The notes: generated by a model not told the origin, from the letters alone. A stretch of 64,000 nt of DNA from Monodelphis domestica (GCF_027887165.1 NC_077227.1:86677735-86741734); one strand, 5' to 3'. Shown: positions 1-12,720, numbered from the stretch's first letter. Translations and numbers: made by a program.

Positions 1-1340
1 CATGTGCTTGAAATATAAAAAAGAGAGAAAAAACAAATAGTATATTGCACATGCAAGAAAAATATAATAATAAAAGAGCTTTAAAAATTAAAAAAATATA
101 GCTTATAATCATCGACACATTGTGTCAGCTAAGAAAATAAAGATTACAAGGCTTTCTCACCAAAAATGAGATCCATTTCCTCTTCATGTGGCCATGATCA
201 CTGTGAGTAGAAGGCAAATAAATTGAGCAAGGTATATTTTTCATTTTTAAAGAATAGTAGTACAAATATGTAGTATCAATATCCCCAAAATTCTCAATAG
301 CCCAATTAATTACAATAGCAAACAAACACACTTTCATATTTTACATAAGTTGCTGTATGGCATTTTTTAAAGCCTATGAATTGATGGATATTTGTCACAG
401 TTTTTACAAATGTAGCAATCTTTCAACCTTGGTATTCAAACATATTTTTTAAAACAAAGTAAAACTCATCTTGGGTTAAGAACATAATCAAGAAATCTAG
501 AGATCATTCTGGTGGAAGTTAAGTAGTGAGCTGAAGAGTAAAAATAAAAGATGCTCCTTTTTTGGAGGCTTTTTAGGGATACAAATGCCCTGAGATTAAC
601 TGCCCCAACTTCCATTCACATATTTAGAAATGCGGAAGGGTTGGGGGTTATCAAATGTATTTCACTTCAGCTACTGTAATGGGCCTTACCTCGTGGTAGG
701 GGCAGGCAAAATAACCAGAGATTGTTAAAAAAATCCAAAAATCATATTTTAAAAACCCTTAAAATCATTTGAGATATTTAGCATATTAAATTTTCCAAAG
801 GTTTTTAAAGCAAATGTAACCAGTTCTGAAGTCCATCCATCCTCTGTGACAATTTACAAAGTGAAAAATAGAAAAAATGTTTTTTTTCTTATATGGGTTT
901 AATTATCACGATGATATATATATTTAATATATGTTTATAGGGGAAAAGCAACAGAATTTTTAAAACTTAGTACATTAAATGAACAGTATAACAGAATATA
1001 TGAACTTAAAATCACAAAGTTAAACCTTAAACAAAACAATTAGGAAAATGCAATACAAAGATTTTTACAACCTCCTGGCTCGCGAGAGGTTTCAAGGAGA
1101 GAAGATAGAAACAGGATAGAAGTTTTGGATTCCGCGAAGGGCATGAACGAGCCGGTTTTAGAGATGTAAATAATCGAGTCAGTAATCAATTATTAATTTT
1201 TGGGAGCCACAGCCTGCTCCGACCACTGGTGGTTACTATTCAGGCTATTCCCATCCAATGATCTCAATTTAACACTGCACTGGTCAGAGGATAATGCTAG
1301 CTCAGAAGGAAAGGAGATTAGGAACTAAAGGAGGTAGATA
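1..1340. other. AT-rich stretch, no gene recognised
   Basis: No open frame here resembles a known protein and I recognise no repeat family with confidence. The only local oddity is a small CpG-bearing patch at about 1075-1170 in otherwise AT-rich DNA, including a CTCGCGAGAG motif at about 1080. Confidence 0.4.
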
Positions 1341-1358
1341 ATGCTAGGTATTAGCATT

Positions 1359-1360
<2 letters not shown>

Positions 1361-1423
<63 letters not shown>
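1361..1423. repeat. (GA)n microsatellite
   Basis: About 60 bp of uninterrupted GA dinucleotide repeat. It creates a spurious RE-repeat open frame that should not be read as protein. Confidence 0.95.
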
Positions 1424-1425
<2 letters not shown>

Positions 1426-1426
<1 letters not shown>

Positions 1427-1449
1427 GGCCTGGCCTAAAGACCAGGCCT
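1426..1449. repeat. short perfect inverted repeat
   Basis: The arms AGGCCTGG (1426-1433) and CCAGGCCT (1442-1449) are perfect reverse complements around an 8-nt loop, directly abutting the GA microsatellite. No T-run follows and no function is implied. Confidence 0.6.
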
Positions 1450-1949
1450 CAGGGAGAAAAATAGAGAGGAGAGAGAAAGGGGAGAAGTTGCTCCTTTGCA
1501 AACCTGTAGGTGTCCTCCCAGTGGGCGGGCTGGCTGTGTTTCGTCCATTTATTCTCTTTGATATACAAATGAGCTCAATACATATTGATCAGTTACATGA
1601 TACTTCAATACATATGGATGAGTTACCTAGGGTATTGCCATTGGCTAATTGCAACTTATGACAAGGCGAAGGTGGGGTTATTATCCTCAGGTGAGTGAGA
1701 CAAAGGGAAGCAAGGTTTCGTGCCTAAACTTCAGCCATGCTGGGAATAGAGCTCATTGCCATGCACAGGGTGGCCATGTGCTCACTCACAATCCTTGTCT
1801 CTCCATAATACCTATGGGCTGGACTGCTACAATTTTTTTTTAGAAACCATTGGAGTCTGAAATGCCTTAAAATTTATAACCTCCAGTCTTTAAAGTTCTT
1901 TGGTTATTTTTTTTTGTTTTTAATTATCCATTTAAATGTCTATTGTCCA
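1450..1949. other. unassigned stretch
   Basis: No gene is recognised. The minus strand from about 1830 downward starts TGTAGCAGTCC and could be a decayed LTR, but I found no second copy in the window to support this. Confidence 0.25.
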
Positions 1950-2095
1950 AAGGTAGAGTGGTAAGGGCTAAGCAATGGGGTCTAAGGGATCTATCTGTTC
2001 AGGGCCCCACAGCTGGGGAGTATCTAAGGCCAGATATTAACCCAGGACCTCATGTCTGTAGGCCTGGCTCTCAGTTCCCTGTGCCACCCATTTGC
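1950..2095 (-). mobile_element. SINE relic (marsupial MAR1/MIR type), minus orientation
   Basis: The segment 'GTAAGGGCTAAGCAATGGGG ... CAGGCCTGGCTCTCA' is a diverged reverse copy of the tRNA-derived SINE seen more cleanly at 11281, 20088 and 63252. It is truncated and old. Confidence 0.6.
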
Positions 2096-2099
2096 AAAT

Positions 2100-2801
2100 T
2101 CAAAGTTGAATCTTTGGGCTGAATCTTTCTTCTGGCATGCAGGTGAAATCAATGAAATTACCAGAACAGTCAAAAGGTATCCTTTTAAATAGCCCATTGC
2201 TCTTTAAGTTTCTGTTTGAAAAGTCTGTTTCTTCTCCTCTCCCTTTTCTCTCTCCCCTGCTCCCCTCCTCCTGCCCCAGTCCACATGGAGCCCAGGCCAT
2301 CCACATGGAGCCAATACCCCTCCCCCCATTTTATTACCAGCCATGGATCTGGGTTGAACAAGGATCGGGTACACCCGGGTAGGCCAGGCAAGCAAGCGGG
2401 GCCTGGAGCCGGAGCCGGCAGCTGGGGTGGGAGGTCTGCAGGCAGGGAGAAGCAGCCATCCACTTCACCAGTCTGATGGCAGTGGCAGGCAGAGGCCAGG
2501 TGAGCATAAAACAGGCAGGCAGGGCTGGGAGCTAATGGCTGGAATGAGCAGCAGCTTTGCGAGGGTAAAAAAAAACCTAATGGGCGAGAGACAGACTGCC
2601 TGGGTGGGCAGGGCTGGGAGCTGGAGAGAAGAAAAGCAGGGCCAGGAGCTCTGGCACCAGGTGAGGGGCCAGGAGCAAAAGCAGGAGCCAATCAAGATGG
2701 TTTTCTAAAAAAGCATCTTGGAGAAATGTGGCTTTAAAAAAATCATTATCTAGGCTAAAAAATTTGAGAAGTTCTCATCCAATCTAATGGTCACCAAAAA
2801 C
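2100..2801. other. GC-rich low-complexity stretch, no gene
   Basis: Roughly 2250-2700 is rich in purine and CAGG-type words and gives long open frames on both strands (for example 2185-2691 minus). Their translations are Pro/Ser/Gly-biased with no domain, as expected from composition. I see no gene or recognised repeat. Confidence 0.4.
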
Positions 2802-3139
2802 TGTAACAGTTAAAATTTAGGCAACCGAGGCAGGTAGAAATTAGTTTCTCTCTGCAAGGAGTATTATATTTTTAGAGGTTTATTGAAGATTAAGGGATTA
2901 AAGAAAATACAGGATAAGGAAAATGTGCCTAGGCCAGAGAGGTCTAGACAAGACCTCACCTACATTATGGAAAGAGCCACATCTGCCCCAAAACGGAAGT
3001 CCAAAAGAGAGCACAAAAGCCTTTGCAATCAGGTTAAATCCCTTCTCTATCTTGGCCCAGGTGAGATTACAAAGCATTCTGGGGAAGCGGAGCAAAGGCT
3101 TGTGGGGATTGAAGTCCTGGATTCCAGTCCATTTTTACA
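2802..3139 (-). mobile_element. LTR, family A, minus orientation
   Basis: Read on the minus strand it starts TGTAAAAATGG, has 'GACTTCAATCCCCA' near the start and an AATAAACCTCTAAAAATATA polyadenylation region, and ends near TGTTACA. The copy at 5302-5629 has the same plan; those at 18974, 27406 and 34365 look like relatives. It is an old retroviral-type fossil. Either a solo LTR or one end of an element with 5302-5629. No convincing target-site duplication was seen. Confidence 0.6.
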
Positions 3140-6100
3140 GTGAGAAGACAGTTTTTGAAAGGGTGCATACCTCACTTGAAGAACCTTTTTAAACATTACT
3201 TCCCAAAGAATGATACTGTAAGTCTGATCAAATTACATGAAACCATAAGTTACCTCTATGAAAATCATTCAGAACAACATAAACAAATGCAAGATTTAAA
3301 AGAAAAATTAGAGGTAACAGAAAATTTTAAGAGGCAAGGATATTGAGGAAATCAAGAAACTAGATACTATTAGAACTTACACAAAATCAACTTATAAACC
3401 AAAAATAATACAGAGAGAAACTAGGCAATGCTTTTTCTGCCATAAGAAAGAACACCTGATCAAAGACTATTTTCTGAAAAAGAAATATGAAGTAAACAAC
3501 AAAGCCACACAAGCTAGATACAGAAAGCAAAATTCCACTTGCTGTTCTCATTGTAAGCTAAAATCCACAAAACTGGCAATTAATCTAGAGGAAATGCAAC
3601 AGGTTATTAAACCAGGAGTCAAACCTAAATATTCTGACATAGTTAGGAAAGAATTATGAAGCCAGGCCAATAGTGTATGTAATTTGGTACATTGAGATAG
3701 AAGTTATGGTGAAAAAGAGGCTGCTGTTAAAATTAGTAGAAAAAAAGATGAGAAACAATGAAAAATTTGTGCAAGACAGTGGACCTCTGAGTGATAGCAA
3801 ATTCAATAAATCAAGAGACAGGCAGAGACAAGTAAAAGAGCTAGATGCAGAAGTTAGAGAAATCATTTCTCAAATAGCAACAGAAATAAGAGTCTTAGAG
3901 AAAAACTATATAGTAACCACAGGAAAAAAGTGCAAATCAAGTCAAATCATTCTTGGAGAACTTTTTTCAGTGCAGAGAGGGAACAGGGATTGAATTGTGT
4001 AAAAGAAACAGACAAAGTCACAAAATCTCAAGGAGGAGTTAGTGAGAGATACAGAGAAACAAAATTTCAATTCCCTACAGGTTACTGTTGCTAAAGATGA
4101 AAATACTTTGAAATCATTTATTGATTTACATGACATCCCACCAAACTCAGTTAATTCTTCAAATAGCTATATGGCACAGATACCCTTGGAAAAACATCTA
4201 CTTTGAATCTGGAAGCTGAAACTTTCCATCCAGCAATGATTGATTTAGATAATACAAAATTTACTGAAAATAAAGCTGACATTACATTTGAAAACAATAA
4301 TCCTATTCAATGTAATGAAGGTGACATGACAGTTGAATTTGAAAAGAGGAATGGAATGGAAATCTTAGTAACTGAAAGAACAACCAAGGATTAAAATGGC
4401 TGACTTGAAGCCAACATTCTAAGTGGCAAAGGGGAGTTTGGCCAAATAAACAGCTATAATTTAAATTCATGTTCCAATGTAGTAAAGGATATAGTACAAT
4501 CAGCCTCATATGAAGACTTCAAAGGAAATTATTTAAATCAAAAAGAGTTAACTGATCCAAACATACAACTGGCAGAGGGTAGCAAAGAAAGGAACAGTGA
4601 CTCAATAACTATAAACACCTTAGCTACAAAACCAGAAACATATGTATGTAGTACTGTGGGAAAGAATGAAGCCACATATCCTAATGATGCAGGGGAACAT
4701 GCAGATGTACTGAACTCAGTCCCAGAAGAAAATAACATCATAGAGGGACAGATTTCTATCTCTACACAGGCAAAAGAGAGGGTAAATGAACAAAAAAATC
4801 TAGCTGATGATAGAGTAGAGTTTGTAAATATTAGTAACAGCATTGAATATCTGCAAGAAGAAACTAACCCCATACCATCAAGTTTACCAACTCAAAACAA
4901 AAATCTAAAGCTTAGCAATGAGAAACAACCAGAAACTGAGTTGGGAAACACACAAAGCCAGAGTTAGCAACATCTGACACCAGTTTACATGGCACTAAAC
5001 AAAATCCAATGAATAATATAAGGCTTGCAGATTTCAGTGAGTCAGAGTCAGATACATAGTCAGAAGAAATACCAGAGGGTATAATAATAATGGACCAAGA
5101 TGATTTAGAACAAATGCCTTACCAATTTTATAAGCTTTATAAAGAGGTAGACGAAGAAGGGGATGTGTGGGACACAAGTGAGAAAATTGAATACCTGAAA
5201 CCAGTGCAATCAAAATCTCACCAAGATTATGATGATGAGATATTCTTTGGGCACAGAACAAGTTGTATACCATTGGAAGAACTTTATGCAAGATTAGGAG
5301 TTGTGTTAAAATTAAATTTTGTTTATCTACTAAAAGTATTATATTTTTAGAGGTTTATTAAAGATGATTAGAATTAAGAGATAAAGAAAATACAAAATAA
5401 GAAAAGCATGTGCCTAGGCACAGACACTTACTCTACACCTTGCCTGCTAGGTAGGGAGCCGCATGTGCCTAGAAGCTGAAGTAGAAAGAGACCGAAGTAG
5501 GCGGAGAGTCAGTTTAAATACAAATTGTGTTATTGCACTCAGGTGAGGACTCAGGGAGATTATAGGGCATTCTGGGAACTGCCAAGACTTCTGGGGATTG
5601 AAGTCTGGGGTTCAAATCTCCATTTTACAGTTTAAAATGAAGATGACTTTATAGAGAAGTTGAATTACATGGCTTGTACAGATATGGATTTTGAATGGGA
5701 AGGAGGATATAAAGGAACATATTAGAGAACTAGAGGAAGAGAGATACATATACAATTTCACATCTATTCTCTAACTTCAAAAACATGACAAATACCATTC
5801 ATGTAGTAAGAGTGACACCAAGATTAGTTGGAGTTCCATAGGGTAACATACAACACAAGACCTTAACAGAATGAAGGCTAGTCTCAGGTAAAAAAGAAAA
5901 TATTCCAGCAAAAGAACAACTAAGTAATTCAACAACAACAAGAACACTCCTAAGCTTGTGGCAGAAAACTCCAACTTCATAACTATGATAGACACAAACA
6001 CCTAGAATGCTATGGAAGCATAGATTCACATTGGATGAATTTGTTATCAAAGACTTTAACATCAAGTTATATTTGAGAACTGAAACAGGTTATGAATATC

Positions 6101-7867
6101 TCTCAACCTTCACCTTAAACAATCTCTACTGGGGGAAGGAAGAGAGGGAGGGTATACCATGAAGATATTACCTCATAGTTTTAGATACCTCACAAGAAAC
6201 AACAATGGGATCATGTTATCAAGGAAGATACATACAAATGACATCTGATAAAAAAAATCTCTAGTCATGAGCAGCAACACAAGTAGCCCTAGAACAAGTC
6301 AATAGCAGTCCTTGTGAATGAAAGCCTATGAATGGAAAACAAAGGAAACCACCCAAGACTACTTATCAACAGATAGTACAGACAGAGAGCATTGCACATG
6401 TTAAAATGATAGCCTATGAATAGAAAATATAAAAGGAAAACAATGCAAAAGCTAGTAAAACAGAGTAAAAGAAATATGCATTTAAAAGATTAGCGCCAAT
6501 GAAAAAAGTCCTTACATATTCCAAAAAACTCTCTGCCTACAATAGCAACAGCAAAAGAAAGTAACAAAATTGTTTCAAATGAATATATAACTCCATGACC
6601 AAACGAATTACATTATATCCAAATTCCATCTCCAAGACCTAACTAAAGAAAACATACAATAAATCTCCTTGTGAAAAATTCAAACATCAAAAAGATAAGC
6701 AAACTTCAAATTCATATTCTTAACAAAATCCTAAGAAATTATACTATACTGCTTACACCCACCCATGAAGATGAACATATGTAATGCTTATTTCCACACA
6801 TGAAGAATAACTGATGAATTCTGACAAGCACACATGAAGAGCTCATAGCTTACTTCCATGAATAATGAAAATTTCAATCTTACATACATGCACATGTAAA
6901 AAGCTTACACGCATGTATGTTCCAGTTTGTTCCTGAATTGAAGAATATAGGACTACAATCAAGAGTGACAGCAGACAAGAGTGGTATGCTGATCAGGTGA
7001 TGAAGGACACACAGAGTTTCTACAATAAAAATCAAAGGACATGGAAGGACTTTGAAAGTTTGGACTTGTGATCATGAGGTTATGTAAGAATGCGAAGTAC
7101 ATGTTAACATAACATATATGCATACACATGCTACATAGAAATATAATGTAAAGATATTTCATGGAATGGGTAAGTATACAACATATGCATAGTGTTGCAA
7201 AACACAAAAGTCACACTGATATATAAATTTCTGTGGAAAATTCAAACAGACAAATAATACTTTGAGTTTGCACAGAAATCTAGAACAATGTATTATGGAT
7301 GTATATATGTAAATCTGTATAAATACAACCTATGTGCACATGTAAATACTAATGTACTAACAAACTACCCATATTAGAATAGTTTATTTATGTTCTAATG
7401 ACTAAACTATAGGGACAGTTTAGAAAATTTGTTCAAAGTCTTAGGGAAGTAGGGACAGACATAAAACTACTTAAGTATAGAAGTTAGATTACATTAAATT
7501 GTAGATTAGCAATTGTTAGTAATAGAAATTACACTTAATTGAATTTATAGACATTAGGAGATAAGACAGTTACATATTCAAAATACTGTTGAAATTGTTT
7601 ATAATTGTTACATGAGTTGTTATTATATCAAAACCATGTTCATGTAAAATCCCCATTACCTAAACCATTTTCCTATACCCAAACTTAGCATAGAACTAGA
7701 CAGGCAGAATTGCTAAGATAAGTTTAAGATTTGTTATTTTGGGAGGGCAAAGGAATATTTAATATAGTACAGGGTTAAGAATTAGATAGATATATAACAA
7801 AATATATCTAGAAGGTAAGTATCAATAAAAATTGCTGGGTGCCATTTTTAAGACAAAAAAGGACGAA
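3140..7867 (+). mobile_element. Internal region of a decayed LTR retroelement
   Basis: This stretch has a plus-strand zinc-knuckle-like CCHC remnant near 3430-3480 (CFFC...H...D type, as in Gag nucleocapsid), followed by acidic, Glu/Asn-rich short open stretches to about 5300 and AT-rich sequence to 7867. It ends in a purine-rich tract just before an LTR at 7868, as expected of an internal region running into a 3' LTR. It is thoroughly broken and old. The family is not resolved; no polymerase or envelope domain is legible. It also contains the LTR at 5302-5629. Confidence 0.45.
5302..5629 (-). mobile_element. LTR, family A, minus orientation
   Basis: Same family and orientation as 2802-3139. 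On the minus strand it starts TGTAAAATGG, shares the 'GACTTCAATCCCCAGAAG' block, has a TATTTAAAC box, and has AATAAACCTCTAAAAATATA followed by a short U5 ending near TTAACACA. It lies inside a retroelement whose coding look is on the plus strand, so it is more likely an independent insertion than that element's own end. Confidence 0.65.
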
Positions 7868-8540
7868 TGTGGAGAAGAGAGAAATTATAAGAAAATGCAC
7901 GCAAAGGACAGAAGCTGGAGATGGGTCAGCTGTCAATCAAAGGAAAATTCCATTTGGAATGTTACCAGGAAAAGCAGTTTGGAGTCAAGCCAATGGTGAC
8001 TGTTTTTCTGGGATGAGGTGGAAGGCTTTGCACTGATGGTGGTGACCCTGAAGGAAGAAACTGGGTTTACCCCTGGGACTTGGGATAATCAATCTGGAGG
8101 TGGCCTGGCTGGTTTGAAGGCAGAAGAATAAGGACAATAGTCCATATATTTCTCTCTGACTTGCTCTGTTTCATGCTAGTGACTGAATTGTCATTTCTTT
8201 CAATATCCTCCAACCTAAGACTCATTGTAGATAATAGGGAAATCCCCCCCCCCTTACCTTATCCTCCATCTTTCCTGTTTTCCCCAATAAACCCTTACTT
8301 GAGATAAAGAAGAAAAAGGAGTATTTCCTCTGAAACATGATAGGTCACCCTGAGAGACTTAGAAAGTGGCTGAAGAAGAAGGGGGAAGGGGAAACTGAAG
8401 GGAAGAAGGGAGGAAGGAAGATTGGAAGAGGGGAAGAAGGGAGGTATAAAGGGAAGGAGGGTAGGCCAAAAGAAGATAACTACCTGATTCATTAGTTATC
8501 TAGTATCCATCTAATATACCCTCCAATATCATCTATTACA
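7868..8540 (+). mobile_element. LTR, family B, plus orientation (3' LTR of the decayed element)
   Basis: A purine tract (AAAAAAGGACGAA) immediately precedes TGTGGAG. The copy has 'TTCCATTTGGAATGTTACC', a polyadenylation signal in CCCAATAAACCCTTAC near 8285, a GA-rich U5 and an end near CTATTACA. A second copy of this family lies on the minus strand at 54336-55451 and aligns along most of its length. No matching 5' LTR is visible upstream of 2.8 kb. It is an old fossil. Confidence 0.6.
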
Positions 8541-8574
8541 CCATAAAGTATTTTTTTTCCACAAGAAAGGATGT

Positions 8575-9570
8575 ACCAGGGGCTACATCAAGAAGAGGCC
8601 ATTCAACCTTTGGTAGAAGACTTCCAGTGATGGGCTAACTCACTACCAATTGTTTCTATTCCACTTCTGGATAACTTGAATTGTATAGAGTTTTTCCTTA
8701 TGCTAAGTCTAAATTGTCTTAGCAGAGACCTTCTACTTCTTCCTTTTGGAGCTAATCAAAATAAGTTTAATATCTCTTCCATGAGACACTGTACTTCAAA
8801 TTTTTCATGATGGCTATCATGTTCTTCTTAGTCTTTTCTTCTCTGGGATAAATAACTCAAAGCCCTTGCAAAATTTGTTCACTCTCCTTGTAAAGTTCTC
8901 TGACTTCTTGTTTGTCTACCACCAAACACAATACTACAGGTGTAATACAACCTGGATAGAATATAGTGACATAATCATCTCCATTTTCCTGGAATTTTGT
9001 GCTATTCTTGAGTCAGTCCAAGATTGTATTTGCTTTTGTGCTTCTATATCACAGAGATAATAACTCAGTAGGAACTTGTATTCCATAAATCCCTAGGCAT
9101 TTTCAGGCAAACTAGTCTCTATCCATTCTTCTTCAGTTTTGTACGTGTGAAGGTGATTTTTTGACCCCCAATATAAAAATTTGCATTTAGCCATATTTAA
9201 TATCTTCTTTGATTCAGTCCAATATTCTGGTCCTTAAAGCTATTTTGGGGTCTTAATTTTATTATGTTAGTTATCTATTCCAGCACTGTACCATCTGCAT
9301 AACTTATTAACATTCCATCTATGCCCTTTCTCCCAAGGCATTGCTATAAATGTTATAGAGTAGAGGGTCAAATATGAACCTACAAGACATTCTATTTCAC
9401 TACTCTTTGAATCCAGCCATTCAAGTTATTATAAATATTAATTGTATTACAATCTACTTTACATTTGTCCTTTTCCTTGAGAAAATATGGAATACCTTAT
9501 CAAATGACTTAGAGATGATTTATAGCTACAGAGTTCTCCTTATTTACCAGAATGGTAGTTCTATCAAATA
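8575..9570 (-). mobile_element. L3/CR1-type LINE relic, minus orientation
   Basis: The plus-strand text matches in outline the reverse complement of the CR1/L3 reverse-transcriptase region and downstream part: 'TTTTCTTCTCTGGGATAAATA', the 'CACTGTACCATCTGCATAAC' segment whose reverse complement reads like a decayed FADDT motif, and 'CTTATCAAATGACTTAGAG'. It is very diverged, as expected of an ancient amniote LINE. It has no intact frame. Confidence 0.65.
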
Positions 9571-11265
9571 AGGGAAATGAATAGTCACCTAAACAGTGAT
9601 CCCATCCTAAGTAGAGATCCTGTTATTAGCAGTAGTCCTTTCCTGAGCAGTAATTCTGGTTTAAGTAATGAGTCACTTTGAGCAGTGAGTCCATTCATTA
9701 TTTCCTTGATCTTCCTTCCCCCACATGTCAAAGCCTTTGCTCACTTCTTAGTCTCCTCATTCTACTTTCCCTAATCTAACCAATCCTTTTTGTAATTCTT
9801 GGATTTTTAATTTTACTAGCATCAGTTTATTTGAAGATTTTACATTTCTAAAACTATTCCTTTAATTTCCCCCCTTTAAGTCGATCATTATTTAATTTAA
9901 TTATCACAATATGTTTACTTATCTAATTTCATTTAATTCTCACAACCCTAAGAACTAGGTACAATAGACAAACTTGAACTTTTCTCCAAAGAACAGAAAA
10001 GAATATATGAAATTGAGAATCCTCAGTCTGTATAGCTTTTATAAAAAGTCTGTTTCAAATTTAACATGGCAATTTTAATATTGCTGTGCCTTTCTGTATC
10101 CCTTTCTGAAATTCCTTCTGCTCTCTTCTGCATATTTCTAAATGATTCATTAATAATTCTTTTTTCCTTCCTTTATTTGGCCTCATTATCAGTATCTCTT
10201 ATAAATTCCTCCCAAGTTTTCCCTTGTAAAAAAAGTTAATTAAGCAAAATAAATTTATACTTTATTGTGTTTGAAAAATGATTTCTTATACTACACTTAT
10301 AGTCCATCACCTTTCTGTCAAAGAAGTGGGAAACATTCTTCCTGTCATTTTTCTTACAAGACTTTTGTCTTGAGTTAAAATTAATTGTGGTTGAACTGAT
10401 AATATATTAATTAGGTTGTTTTATTAGGTGGCTGCCAGGAATTTAATTTCTAAATCCCAAAATGCATTACTAAAGTAAATGGAATTTATTGTAGTTTGTT
10501 TACAATATTTACAATAGAAGGAAGATATTAAGGAATGAGAGCAAGAAAACTCTTGCTTCTTCTTATACCAGTTAGAATTTCTAAGCCCTCGCCAGGGGAA
10601 AAGAGTCTCACGAAGATGGGCCTTACCTGGAGGTTTCACGCCTCCAGGTAAGGTGGGGTCACTAAGTCAGCCTTTCACTCACCAAAGATCACCATCTAAA
10701 TGAAAGCAGTCTGAGGTCTCCTGCAGGAGTTCCTCCAGGGGTCCACTTCCTCCAGTCCAACTCTGTCCAATTGTCTGAATCTCTGAATGTCCATCTTCCC
10801 TTCAGCTCTGAATGACTGATCCTTCACTCCAAGCCCGGGTGACTGACTGCTTCCATTCAGTATTTTTTTCCCTCTATTTAAATACCTTTTTCTCTTGTGT
10901 TACCTCCTCTAAATTTTCATGTCTACCAATCACAGCAGATGCTTTTCTCCAGGACTATCCATTCTTTAGTTCTCCCCTTTTTTGGTTAGATTATATCTTT
11001 TTGGGTTACTTAATACCTCTTTTGTAGTTACTTAACACCTTTTTGTGATTTATTCACCTTTTGAAGTTACTTAATACCTTTTTGTAGTTAAAATCTAAGA
11101 ATACATTGTAGCTTACAATTCTAGCTTCACTATAAAGGAAGAGCTAAGTATATTCATTGTTACAATCAGGAGATAGATAAATCCAATCTTCCCACTTGTG
11201 ATAGTATTTTATATTATTAATTGGTCACTATCATTTATCTTTGTTTCTGTCTTCTGCACCTGCTT
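9571..11265. other. no gene or clear repeat recognised
   Basis: AT-rich DNA with only short random open frames. A local inverted pair of 'CCTCCAGGTAAGG'-type words sits near 10625-10652. The stretch 10660-10860 is CT-rich. Confidence 0.35.
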
Positions 11266-11280
11266 AAAAAAATCTCTTCT

Positions 11281-11480
11281 GGGGGGCAACTGGGTAGCTC
11301 ATTGGATTGAAATCCAGGCCTAGAGATGGGAGGTTGTAGGTTCAAATCTGGCCTCAGACACTTCCTAGCTGTGTGACTGTGGGCAAGTCACTTGACCCCC
11401 ATTGCCTAGCCCTTACCACTCTTCTGCCTTGGAACCAATACACAGTATTGATTCCAAGATGGAAGGTAAAGGTAAAAAAA
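11281..11480 (+). mobile_element. Full-length marsupial tRNA-derived SINE (MAR1/WSINE type)
   Basis: Clean copy with a Pol III A-box-like TAGCTCATTGG (about 11295), a B-box GGTTCAAATCTGG (about 11340), the CCCCCATTGCCTAGCCCTTACC body and an A-rich tail. It is flanked by the direct repeat AAAAATCTCTTCT (ending 11280 and again about 11478-11490), a target-site duplication from LINE-mediated insertion. It is the best reference copy in the window. Confidence 0.9.
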
Positions 11481-11679
11481 AATCTCTTCTGGACAATGTG
11501 TTCCCTGTAATCCACACCTATCTCTTTAGAAATTCTTTTCTTATCAGTGGAATTGTTTTTCTTTCTTTCTTCAGAATTTCATTCTTGCAAGTTTTCTATT
11601 CCTGCTAGAATGATTTTCTTTATAGTCAATGAGGATGGTGAATAAGTTATATAGGATTTTAAGGTTTGCAAAACACTCT

Positions 11680-11738
11680 GTCTATCTCTCTGTCTCTCTG
11701 TCTCTGTCTCACTCTCTTGCTCTCTCGCTTTCTCGCTC

Positions 11739-11778
<40 letters not shown>

Positions 11779-11779
11779 A
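11680..11779. repeat. compound (CT)n/(ATCT)n microsatellite
   Basis: A CT-rich tract with GTCT and CTCG interruptions runs into about nine perfect ATCT units at 11741-11777. Confidence 0.9.
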
Positions 11780-12401
11780 TCTCATGTGATTCTCACAACA
11801 ATCCTGAGATATAAGTTTTATTTGTTAGTAGGTCCATTTTGCAAATGAGAAATCAGAAGCTGTATAACTTTAGTCCATGAGATCTGTTCTAAGGGATTCT
11901 AACAGTTTATTTAAGCTAAAGGAAAGAAGGGAAGGGAATTGGAAAGATCTAAACTTAACCCCCAAATTCAGAGTACTAAACCCCACTAACTACTTTCTAT
12001 ACTAGTCAATTAATTCCTTAATTACTACTTAAGATTAGGGGAGGGCTTGTAGGTACAGGAACAAGGCCAAAGGAAGTCTCACAACTGATGTCCTCTTGGG
12101 TCTGGAGAAATCCCAGGAGAAAATCACCACCAGCAGCTCCAGCATCAGGAAGGGGATAAATGGCTTCAACCACACAGTCCACCTCTTCAGAGTGTTACCA
12201 TCCTCTATCATTTCCAGAAGATGATTTTGCTTGAAGTAAAGTTCCAGTCTCCTGGCAGCTTCAAAATCTCCTTCAGAGAGCAACTCCACCAACTGTCATT
12301 CAGAGAGACAGTCTCCTCAGCATTCTGGAATTTTCTCTCTCTGTCTCTGTACTTCCTGCTTTCAGCTTGCTCCTGCTAAAATCCCTTACAACAAATTCTA
12401 C
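11780..12401. other. unassigned; one unexplained minus-strand frame
   Basis: No gene is recognised. A minus-strand frame at 12035-12298 reads QLVELLSEGDFEAARRLELY and continues for 86 residues with a hydrophobic stretch (FIPFLMLELLVVIF). It follows an AG-ending pyrimidine tract, so it could mimic an exon, but I recognise no family and no partner exon. Confidence 0.3.
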
Positions 12402-12720
12402 CTAGCCTGTTTCTGAATGTTTTGAAACTTGCTCTCCAAAATTGATATTGAATATCTGACTCCACTCTACTTTCCCTTTTTTCTCTGTCACAAAATCTGG
12501 GAAATAGTGATCACTTCCTACATTTCTCATCATTTCTACTCCTTTTGTAAGCAGTTTTTCCTTTTTGCCAAGAATTAGATCCAAATGAGAAGTCCCTGTC
12601 ATTGATGCCTCCACCTTTTGGAAGACGGATTGTCCTGAAGACATGTCAAGAAATTGTTACTTCTGCTTTTGATAGAGGACACTCTAGCAGATTGTCTAGG
12701 AGATTATCAAAGTTCCCAGT
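12402..12720 (-). mobile_element. possible CR1/L3 endonuclease remnant, minus orientation
   Basis: The minus-strand frame contains LDLILGKKEKLL followed by GSDHYFPDF, which resembles the 'LDLVLTN...LGxSDHxxVEF' end of CR1/L3 endonuclease domains. It lies on the same strand as the L3/CR1 relic at 8575-9570 but is too decayed to be sure they belong together. Confidence 0.35.

Noticed and set aside
1341-1661. 106-aa plus-strand frame with RE repeats
   Set aside because: It is the translation of the GA microsatellite plus flank; no domain.
2185-2691. 168-aa minus-strand frame
   Set aside because: Pro/Ser/Gly-biased translation of GC-rich low-complexity DNA with competing frames on both strands; no domain.
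11281-11480. tRNA-like sequence as a tRNA gene
   Set aside because: The A and B boxes belong to a SINE; no cloverleaf, and it is followed by a SINE body, A-rich tail and target-site duplication.
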